Below, piece by piece: positions 1 through 8,909 of a stretch of DNA of 46,940 bases. Source of the DNA: Bacteroidales bacterium (lineage in GTDB: Bacteria; Bacteroidota; Bacteroidia; Bacteroidales; Muribaculaceae); assembly GCA_004554255.1 (NCBI GenBank), contig SFNC01000003.1:1-46940 (forward strand). Reading direction: 5' to 3'. The translations under genes were made by a program, and so were the position numbers. The notes under the pieces are model-generated. The model saw only the letters and a list, made by a program, of their open reading frames with translations. It had not been told where the DNA came from and did no database searches. Each line of letters starts with the position of its first letter. Within the stretch, counting starts at the first letter, position 1.

Positions 1-216
1 TTTTAACTTTAAATTAACAGCAGCTATATCTCAATCTTTCTTGCATCGCCACCAGTCAGCGCTGATTATCCGCGCGTTACACGCAAAAATCGCCATCCTG
101 CACCGCTTTTAAAAAGTTTACATATTTTAACACAATCCCGTGAACAATTTTCCGGCATCAATTTTTCCATGCCAATGCTGAATTGTGGCAGAAACACATC
201 CGGGAGCTGATTACGG

Positions 217-248
217 ATTGTGAAATCGGATTTGTTTGCGTATCTTTG
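217..248 (+). promoter_or_regulatory. Bacteroidales-type promoter of the DUF1460 gene
   Basis: An ATTG at 217-220 is followed by exactly 20 nt and then TATCTTTG at 241-248, matching the Bacteroides pattern TTTG-N19-21-TAnnTTTG with one mismatch in the -33 box. Transcription would start near 254. This excludes the ATG at 220 as start and supports the ATG at 301. The rest of 1-300 is AT-rich and shows no gene. Confidence 0.7.
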
Positions 249-300
249 CAACATTGAATTTGTACAATCCTACCGACGACCTATTTATAAATACAATATC

Positions 301-1194
301 ATGACATATATAATAAATAAAATACGAGGTGGCATTGCGGCCGCGGCTTTGCTTCTGACCGCGACATGTGCCATAGGCCAGACCACCGGAGCCGTTCGCA
401 ACATCCGATGGGACAATGAGGAGAATGATACTATCCGCATCAATGCTATCCTTGCGCGCGCTCACGCGAACCGTCCGTCCAGCGCCGGCGCCTGTGTGGC
501 TGATGTGGGCAGGATGTTGCTTGGGACGCAGTACGTGGCGCATACGCTGGAGGGCGAGACCGAGTCGCTGACCGTAAGCCTTGACCGTCTTGACTGCACC
601 ACATTTGTAGAGACTGTAATGGCGCTTGCCAAGACTGCGAACGAAGGGCGTCTGAGCTGGCGCGATTTTGTCTACAATCTTGAGCGCATCCGCTACAGGG
701 GCGGCGAGATGGACGGTTACGCCTCGCGCTTACATTATATATGTGACTGGGTTCTGGACAACAGCTACCGCGACAATATCAAGGATGTGACGCCGAAATT
801 TCCGCAGGTTTCCTATGCAGTGAAAAGCATCGACTTTATGTCTCGGAACAAGAGCCGTTACCCGGCGCTTGCCGATTCGGCGAACTTGGCGCGTATAAAA
901 GTGGTAGAGGATGGCTTCCGGAATTATCGTTTTCCGTATATAAAGACATCGCATCTTGGCAACAAAGCTACCAAGGCGGCGTTCAGGAACGGTGATATCA
1001 TAGCGTTTACGACCTCGCTTAAGAATCTGGATGTCACGCACATGGGCATAGTAGTTAGCGGCGAAGACGGCGAGTGGCATGTTATGCACGCATCGTCGAC
1101 GCACGGGCAGGTGGAAATCAGCGATATTCCGCTGCAGGTGTTCATGAAGCGCAATCCGTCCCTGACGGGGGTGCGAGTGCTGAGGTTGCTATAA
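301..1194 (+). CDS. Secreted DUF1460 (N-acetylmuramoyl-L-alanine amidase-like) cysteine hydrolase
   Basis: The 297-residue product starts at 301, because the upstream in-frame ATG at 220 lies before the promoter -7 box. Residues 1-26 form a signal peptide (hydrophobic stretch around 12-25, AIGQ end). The family has an NlpC/P60-like papain fold, and the expected catalytic Cys is seen at Cys99 in LDCTTFVE, with His247 in DVTHMGIVV and a further His263 in VMHASS. Known members act on peptidoglycan-derived peptides; the exact substrate cannot be read here. The gene is monocistronic, with a promoter at 217-248 and a terminator at 1205-1248. It probably acts in the periplasm. Confidence 0.88.
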   Translation: MTYIINKIRGGIAAAALLLTATCAIGQTTGAVRNIRWDNEENDTIRINAILARAHANRPSSAGACVADVGRMLLGTQYVAHTLEGETESLTVSLDRLDCTTFVETVMALAKTANEGRLSWRDFVYNLERIRYRGGEMDGYASRLHYICDWVLDNSYRDNIKDVTPKFPQVSYAVKSIDFMSRNKSRYPALADSANLARIKVVEDGFRNYRFPYIKTSHLGNKATKAAFRNGDIIAFTTSLKNLDVTHMGIVVSGEDGEWHVMHASSTHGQVEISDIPLQVFMKRNPSLTGVRVLRLL

Positions 1195-1204
1195 AAATAG
1201 TTAT

Positions 1205-1248
1205 ATAAACTACAAGCGGAGGGCCGAGGTCCTCCGCTTGTAGTTTAT
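1205..1248. terminator. Bidirectional terminator between convergent genes
   Basis: A perfect 18-bp inverted repeat (1205-1222 pairing with 1231-1248) with an 8-nt loop sits between the ends of the DUF1460 gene (+) and the GH43-like gene (-). The stem base is A/T-rich on both sides, so it can serve both strands. Confidence 0.85.
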
Positions 1249-1259
1249 ACAACTGTCTA

Positions 1260-2222
1260 TCAACGGATAACAGGCGCAGCTGTGGGATAATACGAGGGAT
1301 AACCGTCGGAGATGAGCGGCCATTCGTCGAGCCACTGAACGCGGTCAAGCAGCATCATGGGGTACGTGTGCGAGGCCAAAGCCTGCACTGCATTATATAT
1401 AATCCAGTCGTTCCCGGCGTCATCCGTTATGAGCGGGGAGATGTTGGACGGGTTGAAGAAATAGCTGTTTCCGGCCATCGCGGTATGGTAAAAACCATCG
1501 AGCAAGCGGCCGCCGGCAGCGTCGAGATACGGTCCGGTTATTGAGGCAGAGCGTCCCACTACGATGTTCGTTGTGGATTTTCCGGTGGAATTCACCTGAT
1601 CTGCCTGTGCAAAGAGATAATAATAACCGTTGCGGAAGCATACACGGGGGCATGACATCTCGGCCGAAGTTATCTGAATCTTGTTGTTATCGGCCAGCGA
1701 AAGGCCGTCGGCAGAGAGCCTTACGGCATAAATTCCCTGGCCGGGGCTTGAGACAAAGAGATATTTATCCGACGCATCAGCTGCCATAAAGGGCTGGTTT
1801 ACAGCGTTAAGGCCGAGCTGCGAGGCGGTAAGGAGCACCTTGTTCGGGGAATAGTAGGACGCCGGCTGGGAGGACAGAGAAACGGCGACCTGCGGGCCGT
1901 TTGACTGACCTTCCGTAAGACATGTGTAGTACATCACATATCTGTCGCCGATTTTGTTGACATTAGGCCAGTACAGCGTGTAGTTTCCGAAGCTTCCGGC
2001 ATCGTCAGCCACGCGGTAGGCATCCTGCCACGCCACCAGATCGCGCGAATATCGTCCCCATCCCTGGTAAATAAAACCATAAAAGGCGCCATCATCGCCA
2101 CGGAAAGCCGTAATGGTGGGCGAGCCCCAGTCAGAGGCGAAAACCGGGTTTGTATATGAGTCTGCTGCTGAGGCCGTTAAAGACAACGTGGCGCTGAGCA
2201 TCAATGCTGATATAAATTTCAT
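1260..2222 (-). CDS. Catalytically degenerate GH43-like protein (predicted pseudoenzyme)
   Basis: This 320-residue protein has a signal peptide (residues 1-20, SLTASA-A) followed by a five-bladed GH43-type fold that aligns along its whole length with residues 35-333 of the neighbouring enzyme. The shared landmarks include NPV, GWGR, KYVMYY/RYVMYY, NGYYYLFA, GPY and DWPL/EWPL. All three GH43 catalytic positions differ: the base Asp (ADPSV) is Ser34 in GSPTI, the pKa-tuning Asp (NSIDPHLF) is Asn142 in NAVNQPFM, and the acid Glu (DFEGC) is Ser190 in EMSCP. The family's metal-site His is also replaced. The frame is intact, so this is not ordinary decay. It lies 14 nt downstream of the active GH43 gene and is probably co-transcribed. 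A carbohydrate-binding or scaffolding role is inference. Confidence 0.8.
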   Translation of the reverse strand: MKFISALMLSATLSLTASAADSYTNPVFASDWGSPTITAFRGDDGAFYGFIYQGWGRYSRDLVAWQDAYRVADDAGSFGNYTLYWPNVNKIGDRYVMYYTCLTEGQSNGPQVAVSLSSQPASYYSPNKVLLTASQLGLNAVNQPFMAADASDKYLFVSSPGQGIYAVRLSADGLSLADNNKIQITSAEMSCPRVCFRNGYYYLFAQADQVNSTGKSTTNIVVGRSASITGPYLDAAGGRLLDGFYHTAMAGNSYFFNPSNISPLITDDAGNDWIIYNAVQALASHTYPMMLLDRVQWLDEWPLISDGYPSYYPTAAPVIR

Positions 2223-2236
2223 AATATGTTAATCTT

Positions 2237-4714
2237 TTATTTTACAACGACTTTAGAGGTTCCCGAAGCCTTGCGGCAGATATATACACCGGGGGTGAGG
2301 TTGGCGGCATCCACAGGTATGCCCTGAAGATTGTACCACTGCTCGGGCGCATTTTCGGCGCCGATGACTGATTCCGGGCCAACGCCGCTGAACATCTCGC
2401 CATTGAATTTATAGTGAGCTATGCCCTGCTGTGGAACCATTACCCAGAATTTCGCCGTGGAGTTGCGGTTTCCGGCCAAGGCATATTCCACGGCGGTGCA
2501 AGCTGCCGAAGACGTCCAGTTGGCGTCGCCAAAATGCTCAGACGGGTAGATTCCATGCGACGAGGCCGCGGCAACGCCGTTCGAGAGATTAATAATCTCC
2601 AGGTGTCCACCCTTGTAATTATTGTCAGTAGAGACCGCTGCGGCGTATTTGCTGTCGGCGTAACTGAACGGGCAGAAGGCAGTTCCGGCTGTGGAGGACA
2701 ACGCCTGTGCAGGAATCTGCTCGACAACACGCGCCACATCGCCGTCTATGCGATACCGAGTGGGAGCCGTCCAATAGCTTGTATGCCAGAAAGTTCCATC
2801 GTCCAGGAATCGGATTTCAAATTTGCCTCGCGGAGAAGCTTTCGACTCTGCCAGGGGGCCGTTTTCAAGCGTAACGACATGAGGAGTAGCGTTTACATTG
2901 CCGCCATCAACGTCGAAATACACTATTTTGGACTCGTTTCCGAAGGCGATGCGACCCTTGTTCATATCGCCCCATGTGCCCATAATCTCTCCGTAGGCGA
3001 TGCCGAGCGAATTATCAACGTCAAGTATTTTCACCGGCGCGCCGGAATTGTCAATCCACTTGTAAACCACAAACCGATGGGCCGCAGAGCTTACAGCATT
3101 TGACATAATTAGTTGATTCCCAAGATGTCCTAATGCGCCGGCGCACATGAGCTGTCCGGAAGTCGGGAGGCCTTCCATACCGAGCGTACCCTTGCTCTTG
3201 CCGGTGTCGGCATCAATAATTGATATAGAGGGCGTATTATTCCACGCCGCGGCATTGAGAACATATAGATTGTTGCCGATGACCGTCATGGAGCGAGTGA
3301 AAGGAGATACTGACGAGAACCACGGGGCCTCGCCGAGGTTGCCCCGGTTCTGTGAATAGAGCCACATCAGCTCCAGGGCACCGAGCTCGGTGGCATAAGT
3401 GATATTCGGGTCGGAGGCATTCACCGAAACCGGGACGCGTACTGTAGCGGCACCTTGCGACTCCAGAACAAGCGTGGCCGAAGAGTTGCCTATGCGAGTA
3501 GGCGTGCAGGAAACTGTAAGGTCACTGTTCTGGTTAAATCTCGCGGGATTTACCGAGAACACGGCGGCGTCGCTACCCTCCATATATGCGCGTACATCGC
3601 CCTCGAGATTGCGGACGCTGACATTCACTGATGCCGAGACATTGCGCCCGGCCACACATTCCATAGCCAGAGAGTTAGGATTGGCTTCGATGGCCGGGTC
3701 GGCGGCATGGTCGTGTACGTATGGCGCGGGCACCTGGTAGTATGCGGGGAATCCATTGTTGACAAGAGGCCAGTCGTCCACCCAACGTACGCGGTCCATC
3801 ATAAGGATACGGCCTGTGTCGGGCGATTTCACCTCATAGGCGTGATAATAAATCCAGTCGTTTCCGTTGTCGTCGGTGATAATCTCGGCATTATGGGCGG
3901 TGCCTTTGAAGTAACGGTTGTTCGACATTACGATATGGAATTTGCCGTCGAGCATACGGCCGCCGGCGCGGTCAACATAGGGACCAAAGTAGCTTGTGGC
4001 ACGTCCTACTACGGTGGTATATGTGGAGTTAAGGCCCTCGCAGCACGTGCCTGTGGATGCGAACAGATAATAGTATCCGTTGTGCTTATGTATCATGCAG
4101 CCTTCAAAGTCCGGCGAAGTGAGCTGCACCTTCTGGGCACCGGGCTTAATGGAAAGACCGTCGGGGCTGAGCTCTATCGCGAAAAGACCACCCCCATAGC
4201 TACCCCAAGACAGGAAAAGGCGGCCGTCATCCTCGACAAACAGATGTGGGTCAATGCTGTTGTAAACGCCTACCTCCCTGGAAGTGAACAACTTGCCATG
4301 GTCGGTATACGGACCTTCGATTTTATCTGCCACAGCGACGCCGACGCCGCAGTGGTCCCAGAGGTCGCCCATCCACTCGGAATGGGCATAATACATAACA
4401 TATTTGTTGCCGACACGGGTCACATCGGGAGCCCACAGCCCCTCGTAACCGTTCCAGGTGGGCATGGAGGCCATTTTGCCGTATGAATCGTGCCAAGTGA
4501 CCATATTGTCCGACTCGCGTCCCCACCCTCCTGTCACAAAACAGTAAAAGCGTCCGTCGGGACCGCGCTCCACAGACGGATCCGCGCAATCGTATGTATT
4601 ATAAACCGGATTGGCATACTTTTCCGGGCCAAGGCTTTTAGCGCCGACAGACAATGAAGACACTACCGATATGCCTAAAACGAGAAAAAGATTTTTAATG
4701 AAACAAGGTTGCAT
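2237..4714 (-). CDS. Multidomain secreted glycoside hydrolase family 43 enzyme
   Basis: The 825-residue product has a signal peptide (1-25, LSVGA-K). A GH43 beta-propeller spans about 35-333 with an intact triad: Asp45 (CADPSV), Asp155 (NSIDPHLF) and Glu204 (DFEGC). His274 in GTAHNAE fits the usual metal or active-site His. An Ig/BACON-like beta region follows (about 338-437), then a beta-rich stretch of about 330 residues that I do not firmly recognise. The C-terminal tail WYNLQGIPV...GVYICRK resembles the short sorting-type tails of Bacteroidales secreted proteins. GH43 enzymes are typically arabinosidases, xylosidases or arabinanases; the substrate cannot be told from sequence. It heads a two-gene operon with the degenerate homologue. 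No susCD pair is present. Confidence 0.85.
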   Translation of the reverse strand: MQPCFIKNLFLVLGISVVSSLSVGAKSLGPEKYANPVYNTYDCADPSVERGPDGRFYCFVTGGWGRESDNMVTWHDSYGKMASMPTWNGYEGLWAPDVTRVGNKYVMYYAHSEWMGDLWDHCGVGVAVADKIEGPYTDHGKLFTSREVGVYNSIDPHLFVEDDGRLFLSWGSYGGGLFAIELSPDGLSIKPGAQKVQLTSPDFEGCMIHKHNGYYYLFASTGTCCEGLNSTYTTVVGRATSYFGPYVDRAGGRMLDGKFHIVMSNNRYFKGTAHNAEIITDDNGNDWIYYHAYEVKSPDTGRILMMDRVRWVDDWPLVNNGFPAYYQVPAPYVHDHAADPAIEANPNSLAMECVAGRNVSASVNVSVRNLEGDVRAYMEGSDAAVFSVNPARFNQNSDLTVSCTPTRIGNSSATLVLESQGAATVRVPVSVNASDPNITYATELGALELMWLYSQNRGNLGEAPWFSSVSPFTRSMTVIGNNLYVLNAAAWNNTPSISIIDADTGKSKGTLGMEGLPTSGQLMCAGALGHLGNQLIMSNAVSSAAHRFVVYKWIDNSGAPVKILDVDNSLGIAYGEIMGTWGDMNKGRIAFGNESKIVYFDVDGGNVNATPHVVTLENGPLAESKASPRGKFEIRFLDDGTFWHTSYWTAPTRYRIDGDVARVVEQIPAQALSSTAGTAFCPFSYADSKYAAAVSTDNNYKGGHLEIINLSNGVAAASSHGIYPSEHFGDANWTSSAACTAVEYALAGNRNSTAKFWVMVPQQGIAHYKFNGEMFSGVGPESVIGAENAPEQWYNLQGIPVDAANLTPGVYICRKASGTSKVVVK

Positions 4715-4746
4715 GTAAAAGTTTTTTGAATGGAATAGATTTTCAG

Positions 4747-4754
4747 CAAATTTA
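4747..4754 (-). promoter_or_regulatory. Candidate -7 element upstream of the GH43 operon
   Basis: Read on the minus strand this is TAAATTTG, a full TAnnTTTG match about 33 nt before the GH43 start codon. I see no good -33 TTTG at the expected spacing, so this is only half a promoter by sequence. Confidence 0.4.
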
Positions 4755-4793
4755 ATGATTTTATTTTAAACATGCGTCATTTCACAAAAAATA

Positions 4794-4824
4794 TCGGTGT
4801 GCACCATATTCTGATACACACCGA
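4794..4824 (-). terminator. Terminator after the sigma/DUF4252 operon
   Basis: An 8-bp stem TCGGTGTG/CACACCGA with a 15-nt loop is followed on the minus strand by ATATTTTTTG, the T-run of an intrinsic terminator. It lies 22 nt after the DUF4252 stop and separates that operon from the GH43 operon. Confidence 0.7.
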
Positions 4825-4845
4825 ATTGGAGATCGTAAATATTTG

Positions 4846-5493
4846 TCAGTTGAGGTTTAGCGGGTTGAAGTGCGAATCCTGGATAATCACTGTGTCGGCG
4901 CAGCCGTTTTTCTCGGTGATGATGTAAGTCTTGCGGTCGTTGCCGTTTTCTACTGTGGTTGTTGTTGTCTTTGCTCCTTTGGAACTTTTAGTGGTTGTCA
5001 TGGTCTTCGTCCTTTGAGTGGGCATACTTGGCTTGGAAGCGAGGTCGGTGAGGCTGAACTCGCCCCAGATGACAACCACATTCAGCTCGTCTTTTTCGTC
5101 GTTGACGATGATGAACTGCGTTACCTTGTCGTCGTCGCCGGGGTTGCCGTAAATGAAGTCTTTGTCCTCGCCGTCGTCATTAACCAACAAGGTTTCCAAC
5201 TTGTTATTGCGGACATAGTCATTAAGTACGTTTCGGGAGAATCCGATATACTTTTTGTTTTCGACAGTAATTACCTCAAGGCCATTAATTTTGTCGAGAT
5301 TCGCGAGGTTATAGCGGCCCTGAATGCTTCTGCTCAGTATAGCGGGTTTTGCGACACGCAACAGCCCTTTCGAGATATAGGTTTTCTCAATCCCTTCCAC
5401 ACTGGGCAATTCACTGAAGATTCTTTTCTGCGCGCAGGCGGTTATGCCAACAAATGCAATAAGCGCGAGCATTAAGTGTTTAGCGATTTTCAT
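4846..5493 (-). CDS. DUF4252 lipoprotein of an ECF sigma operon
   Basis: The 215-residue product starts with a signal peptide ending in GITAC (Cys20), which fits a lipobox, so it is probably membrane-anchored. The body (about 25-150) matches the DUF4252 pattern: a helix around KGLLRVAKP, a LEVITVENKKYIG strand, a DDGEDK loop and VVVIWGEFSLTDL. A Thr/Lys-rich low-complexity linker (about 160-185) precedes a short C-terminal strand. DUF4252 genes often sit beside an ECF sigma factor and its anti-sigma in Bacteroidetes, and that is the case here. Its start overlaps the end of the anti-sigma-like gene by 14 nt, suggesting translational coupling. Its biochemical role is unknown. Confidence 0.82.
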   Translation of the reverse strand: MKIAKHLMLALIAFVGITACAQKRIFSELPSVEGIEKTYISKGLLRVAKPAILSRSIQGRYNLANLDKINGLEVITVENKKYIGFSRNVLNDYVRNNKLETLLVNDDGEDKDFIYGNPGDDDKVTQFIIVNDEKDELNVVVIWGEFSLTDLASKPSMPTQRTKTMTTTKSSKGAKTTTTTVENGNDRKTYIITEKNGCADTVIIQDSHFNPLNLN

Positions 5494-6250
5494 TGTCCTG
5501 TATATTTATTGTTTTTAGTATTAATTCCGTGTTATAGAGTATCCTGTCGGTAGACTGTGCGACGTGGTAGACCGTTGCGTTGAGAACGTTGCCGGCGTTG
5601 TTGATCTGTGATGTCATTGCCGTGGAGGCCACGTCCATGTTCTTGAGGAGAGTGCGGTCGAATGTCGCGAGGCTGTTTTCGAGAATCTGGGCGGCCATCT
5701 CGGGAGTCACGTCCTTATATCCAAAATCCGATTCGGCGAGGGGCTTGGCAATATGGGATACTGCCGCCAGCTGATTGTGCTGTACCTCGGACTTGTGCAT
5801 GAGCACTTCCATGACCGTATCGTTCTCAATATCAACATTTTCGCCATGCGCGAAGATGATTGTGGAGGTATCACCTGCCGGATTGTCAAGCTGGATGTTC
5901 ATCTGCTCGGGCAAGCCGATATTAAACAGAGCGATGAGACACGCGGCGGCGGCAGCGACACCTGAAGCGAGCATGAAGCGTCTGACTATCAATTTTTTGT
6001 GACGTTTACGAGCCTTGGCCACGGCACTATCTATGGCTTCGGCAGCCTCTGCGGCAGTGGGGACGGGATATTTTCCCATTGCACGGAAGATGGCACTGTC
6101 GGCGACAAGGTCGGCGGAGATTTCTGCGTCCGGGGTGTTGCAGAACCAGTTGATCAGGCGCTGTTCGTCTGCGTCGGATGCACTGCCGTTGTACCACGCT
6201 TCAAGTAGTAGTCTCACTGAGTCCGGCTTATGTTCTGGGCGATGGGTCAT
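5480..6250 (-). CDS. Membrane-anchored anti-sigma-like protein
   Basis: I place the start at the ATG at 6250 (256 residues), 13 nt after the sigma factor stop. An upstream ATG at 6325 would overlap the sigma gene by 62 nt. The N-terminal cytoplasmic part (1-80; LLLEAWYNGSASDADEQRL) has the helical look of Bacteroidetes anti-sigma N-termini, but there is no zinc-finger HxxxCxxC. One membrane segment lies at about 90-112 (FMLASGVAAAAACLIALFN), and the remaining 140 residues would be periplasmic. Position directly after an ECF sigma gene supports an anti-sigma role. No further domain is recognised. Confidence 0.7.
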   Translation of the reverse strand: MTHRPEHKPDSVRLLLEAWYNGSASDADEQRLINWFCNTPDAEISADLVADSAIFRAMGKYPVPTAAEAAEAIDSAVAKARKRHKKLIVRRFMLASGVAAAAACLIALFNIGLPEQMNIQLDNPAGDTSTIIFAHGENVDIENDTVMEVLMHKSEVQHNQLAAVSHIAKPLAESDFGYKDVTPEMAAQILENSLATFDRTLLKNMDVASTAMTSQINNAGNVLNATVYHVAQSTDRILYNTELILKTINIQDNENR

Positions 6251-6263
6251 AGTCGTTATTACA

Positions 6264-6743
6264 TTAAAGTTGTTCGAGGAGAGATCGGAGGCTACGGCGT
6301 CCGCGGGAGAGAATTTGTCGCACATTCGACTGCGAAATATGGTTTTCGGCAGCGATTTCTTCGCTTGAGAATCCGCGCATGCTCATTTTTATAACGGTAC
6401 GTTGCGGTTCGGGCAATAGGTTCACAGCCATGTGAATGCGCTGTATATCAGTGTTTGAGTCTGCCGATGCAGAGTCTGCGACGTTAACGGTGTCGCTGTC
6501 CGCGAATGAGAAATTGCGTTGCGAGCGTATGATGGATATACATCTGTTGCGAACGGCGGAGATGCACAGGGCCTGCGGGGAGCGGGAGATTTCGATTTCC
6601 CGGCGCCGTTCCCAGAGATTTGCGATGGTGTCCTGAACAGCATCGGCGGCGGATGTGATATCGCCGTCAAACATTCTGGCCGCCACAGCAATCATCTGTG
6701 CATATACGGGCAATATCTGTTCTTTGAAACACTGTGAATTCAT
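6264..6743 (-). CDS. RNA polymerase ECF-family sigma factor
   Basis: The chosen start at 6743 gives 159 residues, typical of ECF sigma factors; the frame is open further upstream but that part has no family similarity. Region 2 is at about 10-75 (ADAVQDTIANLWERR, then an RNRCISIIRSQ segment for -10 recognition and melting). Region 4 is at about 105-155 (LPEPQRTVIKMSMRGFSSEEIA and NHISQSNVRQILSRGRRSL, a helix-turn-helix). It is first in a three-gene operon with its probable anti-sigma and a DUF4252 lipoprotein. The activating signal and regulon are not visible; no matching promoter motif was found upstream. Confidence 0.88.
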   Translation of the reverse strand: MNSQCFKEQILPVYAQMIAVAARMFDGDITSAADAVQDTIANLWERRREIEISRSPQALCISAVRNRCISIIRSQRNFSFADSDTVNVADSASADSNTDIQRIHMAVNLLPEPQRTVIKMSMRGFSSEEIAAENHISQSNVRQILSRGRRSLRSLLEQL

Positions 6744-6817
6744 TTCTCCGGATTGGCTTTCACTATTATGACGCAGAATGTGCTGATTTGTGACAGTGGC
6801 GGTGAATTTTTTGCGAA

Positions 6818-6851
6818 AAAAGCGGCGTCCGAGCATGTGGACGCCGCTTTT
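6818..6851 (-). terminator. Intrinsic terminator of eno
   Basis: AAAAGCGGCGTCC (6818-6830) pairs perfectly with GGACGCCGCTTTT (6839-6851) around an 8-nt loop. On the minus strand the stem ends in a run of T. It lies 34 nt after the enolase stop codon and before the sigma operon. Confidence 0.9.
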
Positions 6852-6885
6852 CAGCCATAGATTACTCTAAGGTATGAGTGGAGAA

Positions 6886-8184
<1,299 letters not shown>

Positions 8185-8247
8185 CTATTGTGTTATAAAG
8201 GGGTTAGTTGTTACAGATGTTGGAATCGCGTTAGCGGTTTGACACTG

Positions 8248-8255
8248 CAAAGATA
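8248..8255 (-). promoter_or_regulatory. -7 element of the eno promoter
   Basis: The minus strand reads TATCTTTG, a full TAnnTTTG match 66 nt before the eno start. A TTTG lies 24 nt further upstream (8280-8283), slightly beyond the usual 19-21 nt spacing. Confidence 0.6.
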
Positions 8256-8331
8256 CATAATTTGTGTGAATTTACGGTGCAAATTAAGCTAAAAAATGTT
8301 TCTGTCCGTTGGAATTGGAGTGTTGGAATGG

Positions 8332-8368
8332 AAAACTGCCACTTCCGGGAGTTGGAAGCGGCAGTTTT
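8332..8368 (-). terminator. Terminator of the ribosomal super-operon
   Basis: AAAACTGCC-a-CTTCC (8332-8346) pairs with GGAAG-c-GGCAGTTTT (8354-8368), a 14-bp stem with one mismatch and a 7-nt loop, ending in T on the minus strand. It lies 43 nt after the rplQ stop codon. Confidence 0.85.
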
Positions 8369-8411
8369 CTATGCTGTAGTCTTGTCCGGCATGTGTGAGC
8401 CGGAGTGGGAA

Positions 8412-8903
8412 TTATTCAGCAGCGGGAGCCTCAGCGGCAGCGGGAGCCTCGGCAGCAGCGGGAGCCTCGGCAGCAGCGGGAGCTGCTTTTTTGCGAGAGC
8501 GGCGGGTTGCCTTTTTGGCGGGCGCTTTGTCCTTGAGCATTGCTTCGTTGTAGTCAACGAGTTCAATGAAGCAAGTCTTGGCGTTGTCACCGAGACGGTT
8601 TCCCATTTTGAGGATACGAGTGTATCCACCGGGACGGTCGGCGATTTTCTGAGCCACGTCGTTGAAGAGCTCTTTGATGGCCTCTTTGTTCTGGAGGTAT
8701 GAGAAGACGAGACGGCGGTTAGCCATTGTGTCTTCTTTGGCGCGGTTGATGAGGGGCTCGGCGTAAATGCGGAGAGCTTTTGCCTTGGCCAGGGTTGTGA
8801 CAATGCGTTTGTGCATGATCAGTGAGATGGTCATGTTGGCAAGGAGGGCGTCGCGATGAGCTTTTGTACGGCCGAGGTGGTTGAATTTTTTATTGTGTCG
8901 CAT
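8412..8903 (-). CDS. rplQ: 50S ribosomal protein L17 with Ala/Glu-rich C-terminal extension
   Basis: The 163-residue protein begins [24 protein letters not shown], the L17 signature. The conserved core ends near residue 120; E. coli L17 is about 127 residues. Beyond that come a basic stretch ([11 protein letters not shown]) and four APAAAE-type hexapeptide repeats. The tail is encoded by an 18-bp tandem DNA repeat (8419-8484) and is probably disordered. It is the last gene of the operon, 6 nt after rpoA, and is followed by the terminator at 8332-8368. Confidence 0.96.
   Translation of the reverse strand: MRHNKKFNHLGRTKAHRDALLANMTISLIMHKRIVTTLAKAKALRIYAEPLINRAKEDTMANRRLVFSYLQNKEAIKELFNDVAQKIADRPGGYTRILKMGNRLGDNAKTCFIELVDYNEAMLKDKAPAKKATRRSRKKAAPAAAEAPAAAEAPAAAEAPAAE
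8419..8484. repeat. 18-bp tandem repeat inside rplQ
   Basis: Three nearly identical 18-bp units (gcagcgggagcctcggca type) and a partial fourth begin at 8419, 8437, 8455 and 8473. They encode the APAAAE repeats of the L17 tail and keep frame. Copy number could vary between strains. Confidence 0.85.
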
Positions 8904-8909
8904 CGTGAT

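Noticed and set aside
220-300. Upstream extension of the DUF1460 gene to the ATG at 220
   Set aside because: It would place the start before the promoter -7 box (241-248) and in front of a clear signal peptide that starts at 301.
3707-4486. 259-residue open frame on + opposite the GH43 gene
   Set aside because: It is the reverse-strand shadow of a well-supported GH43 gene and has no recognisable family features.
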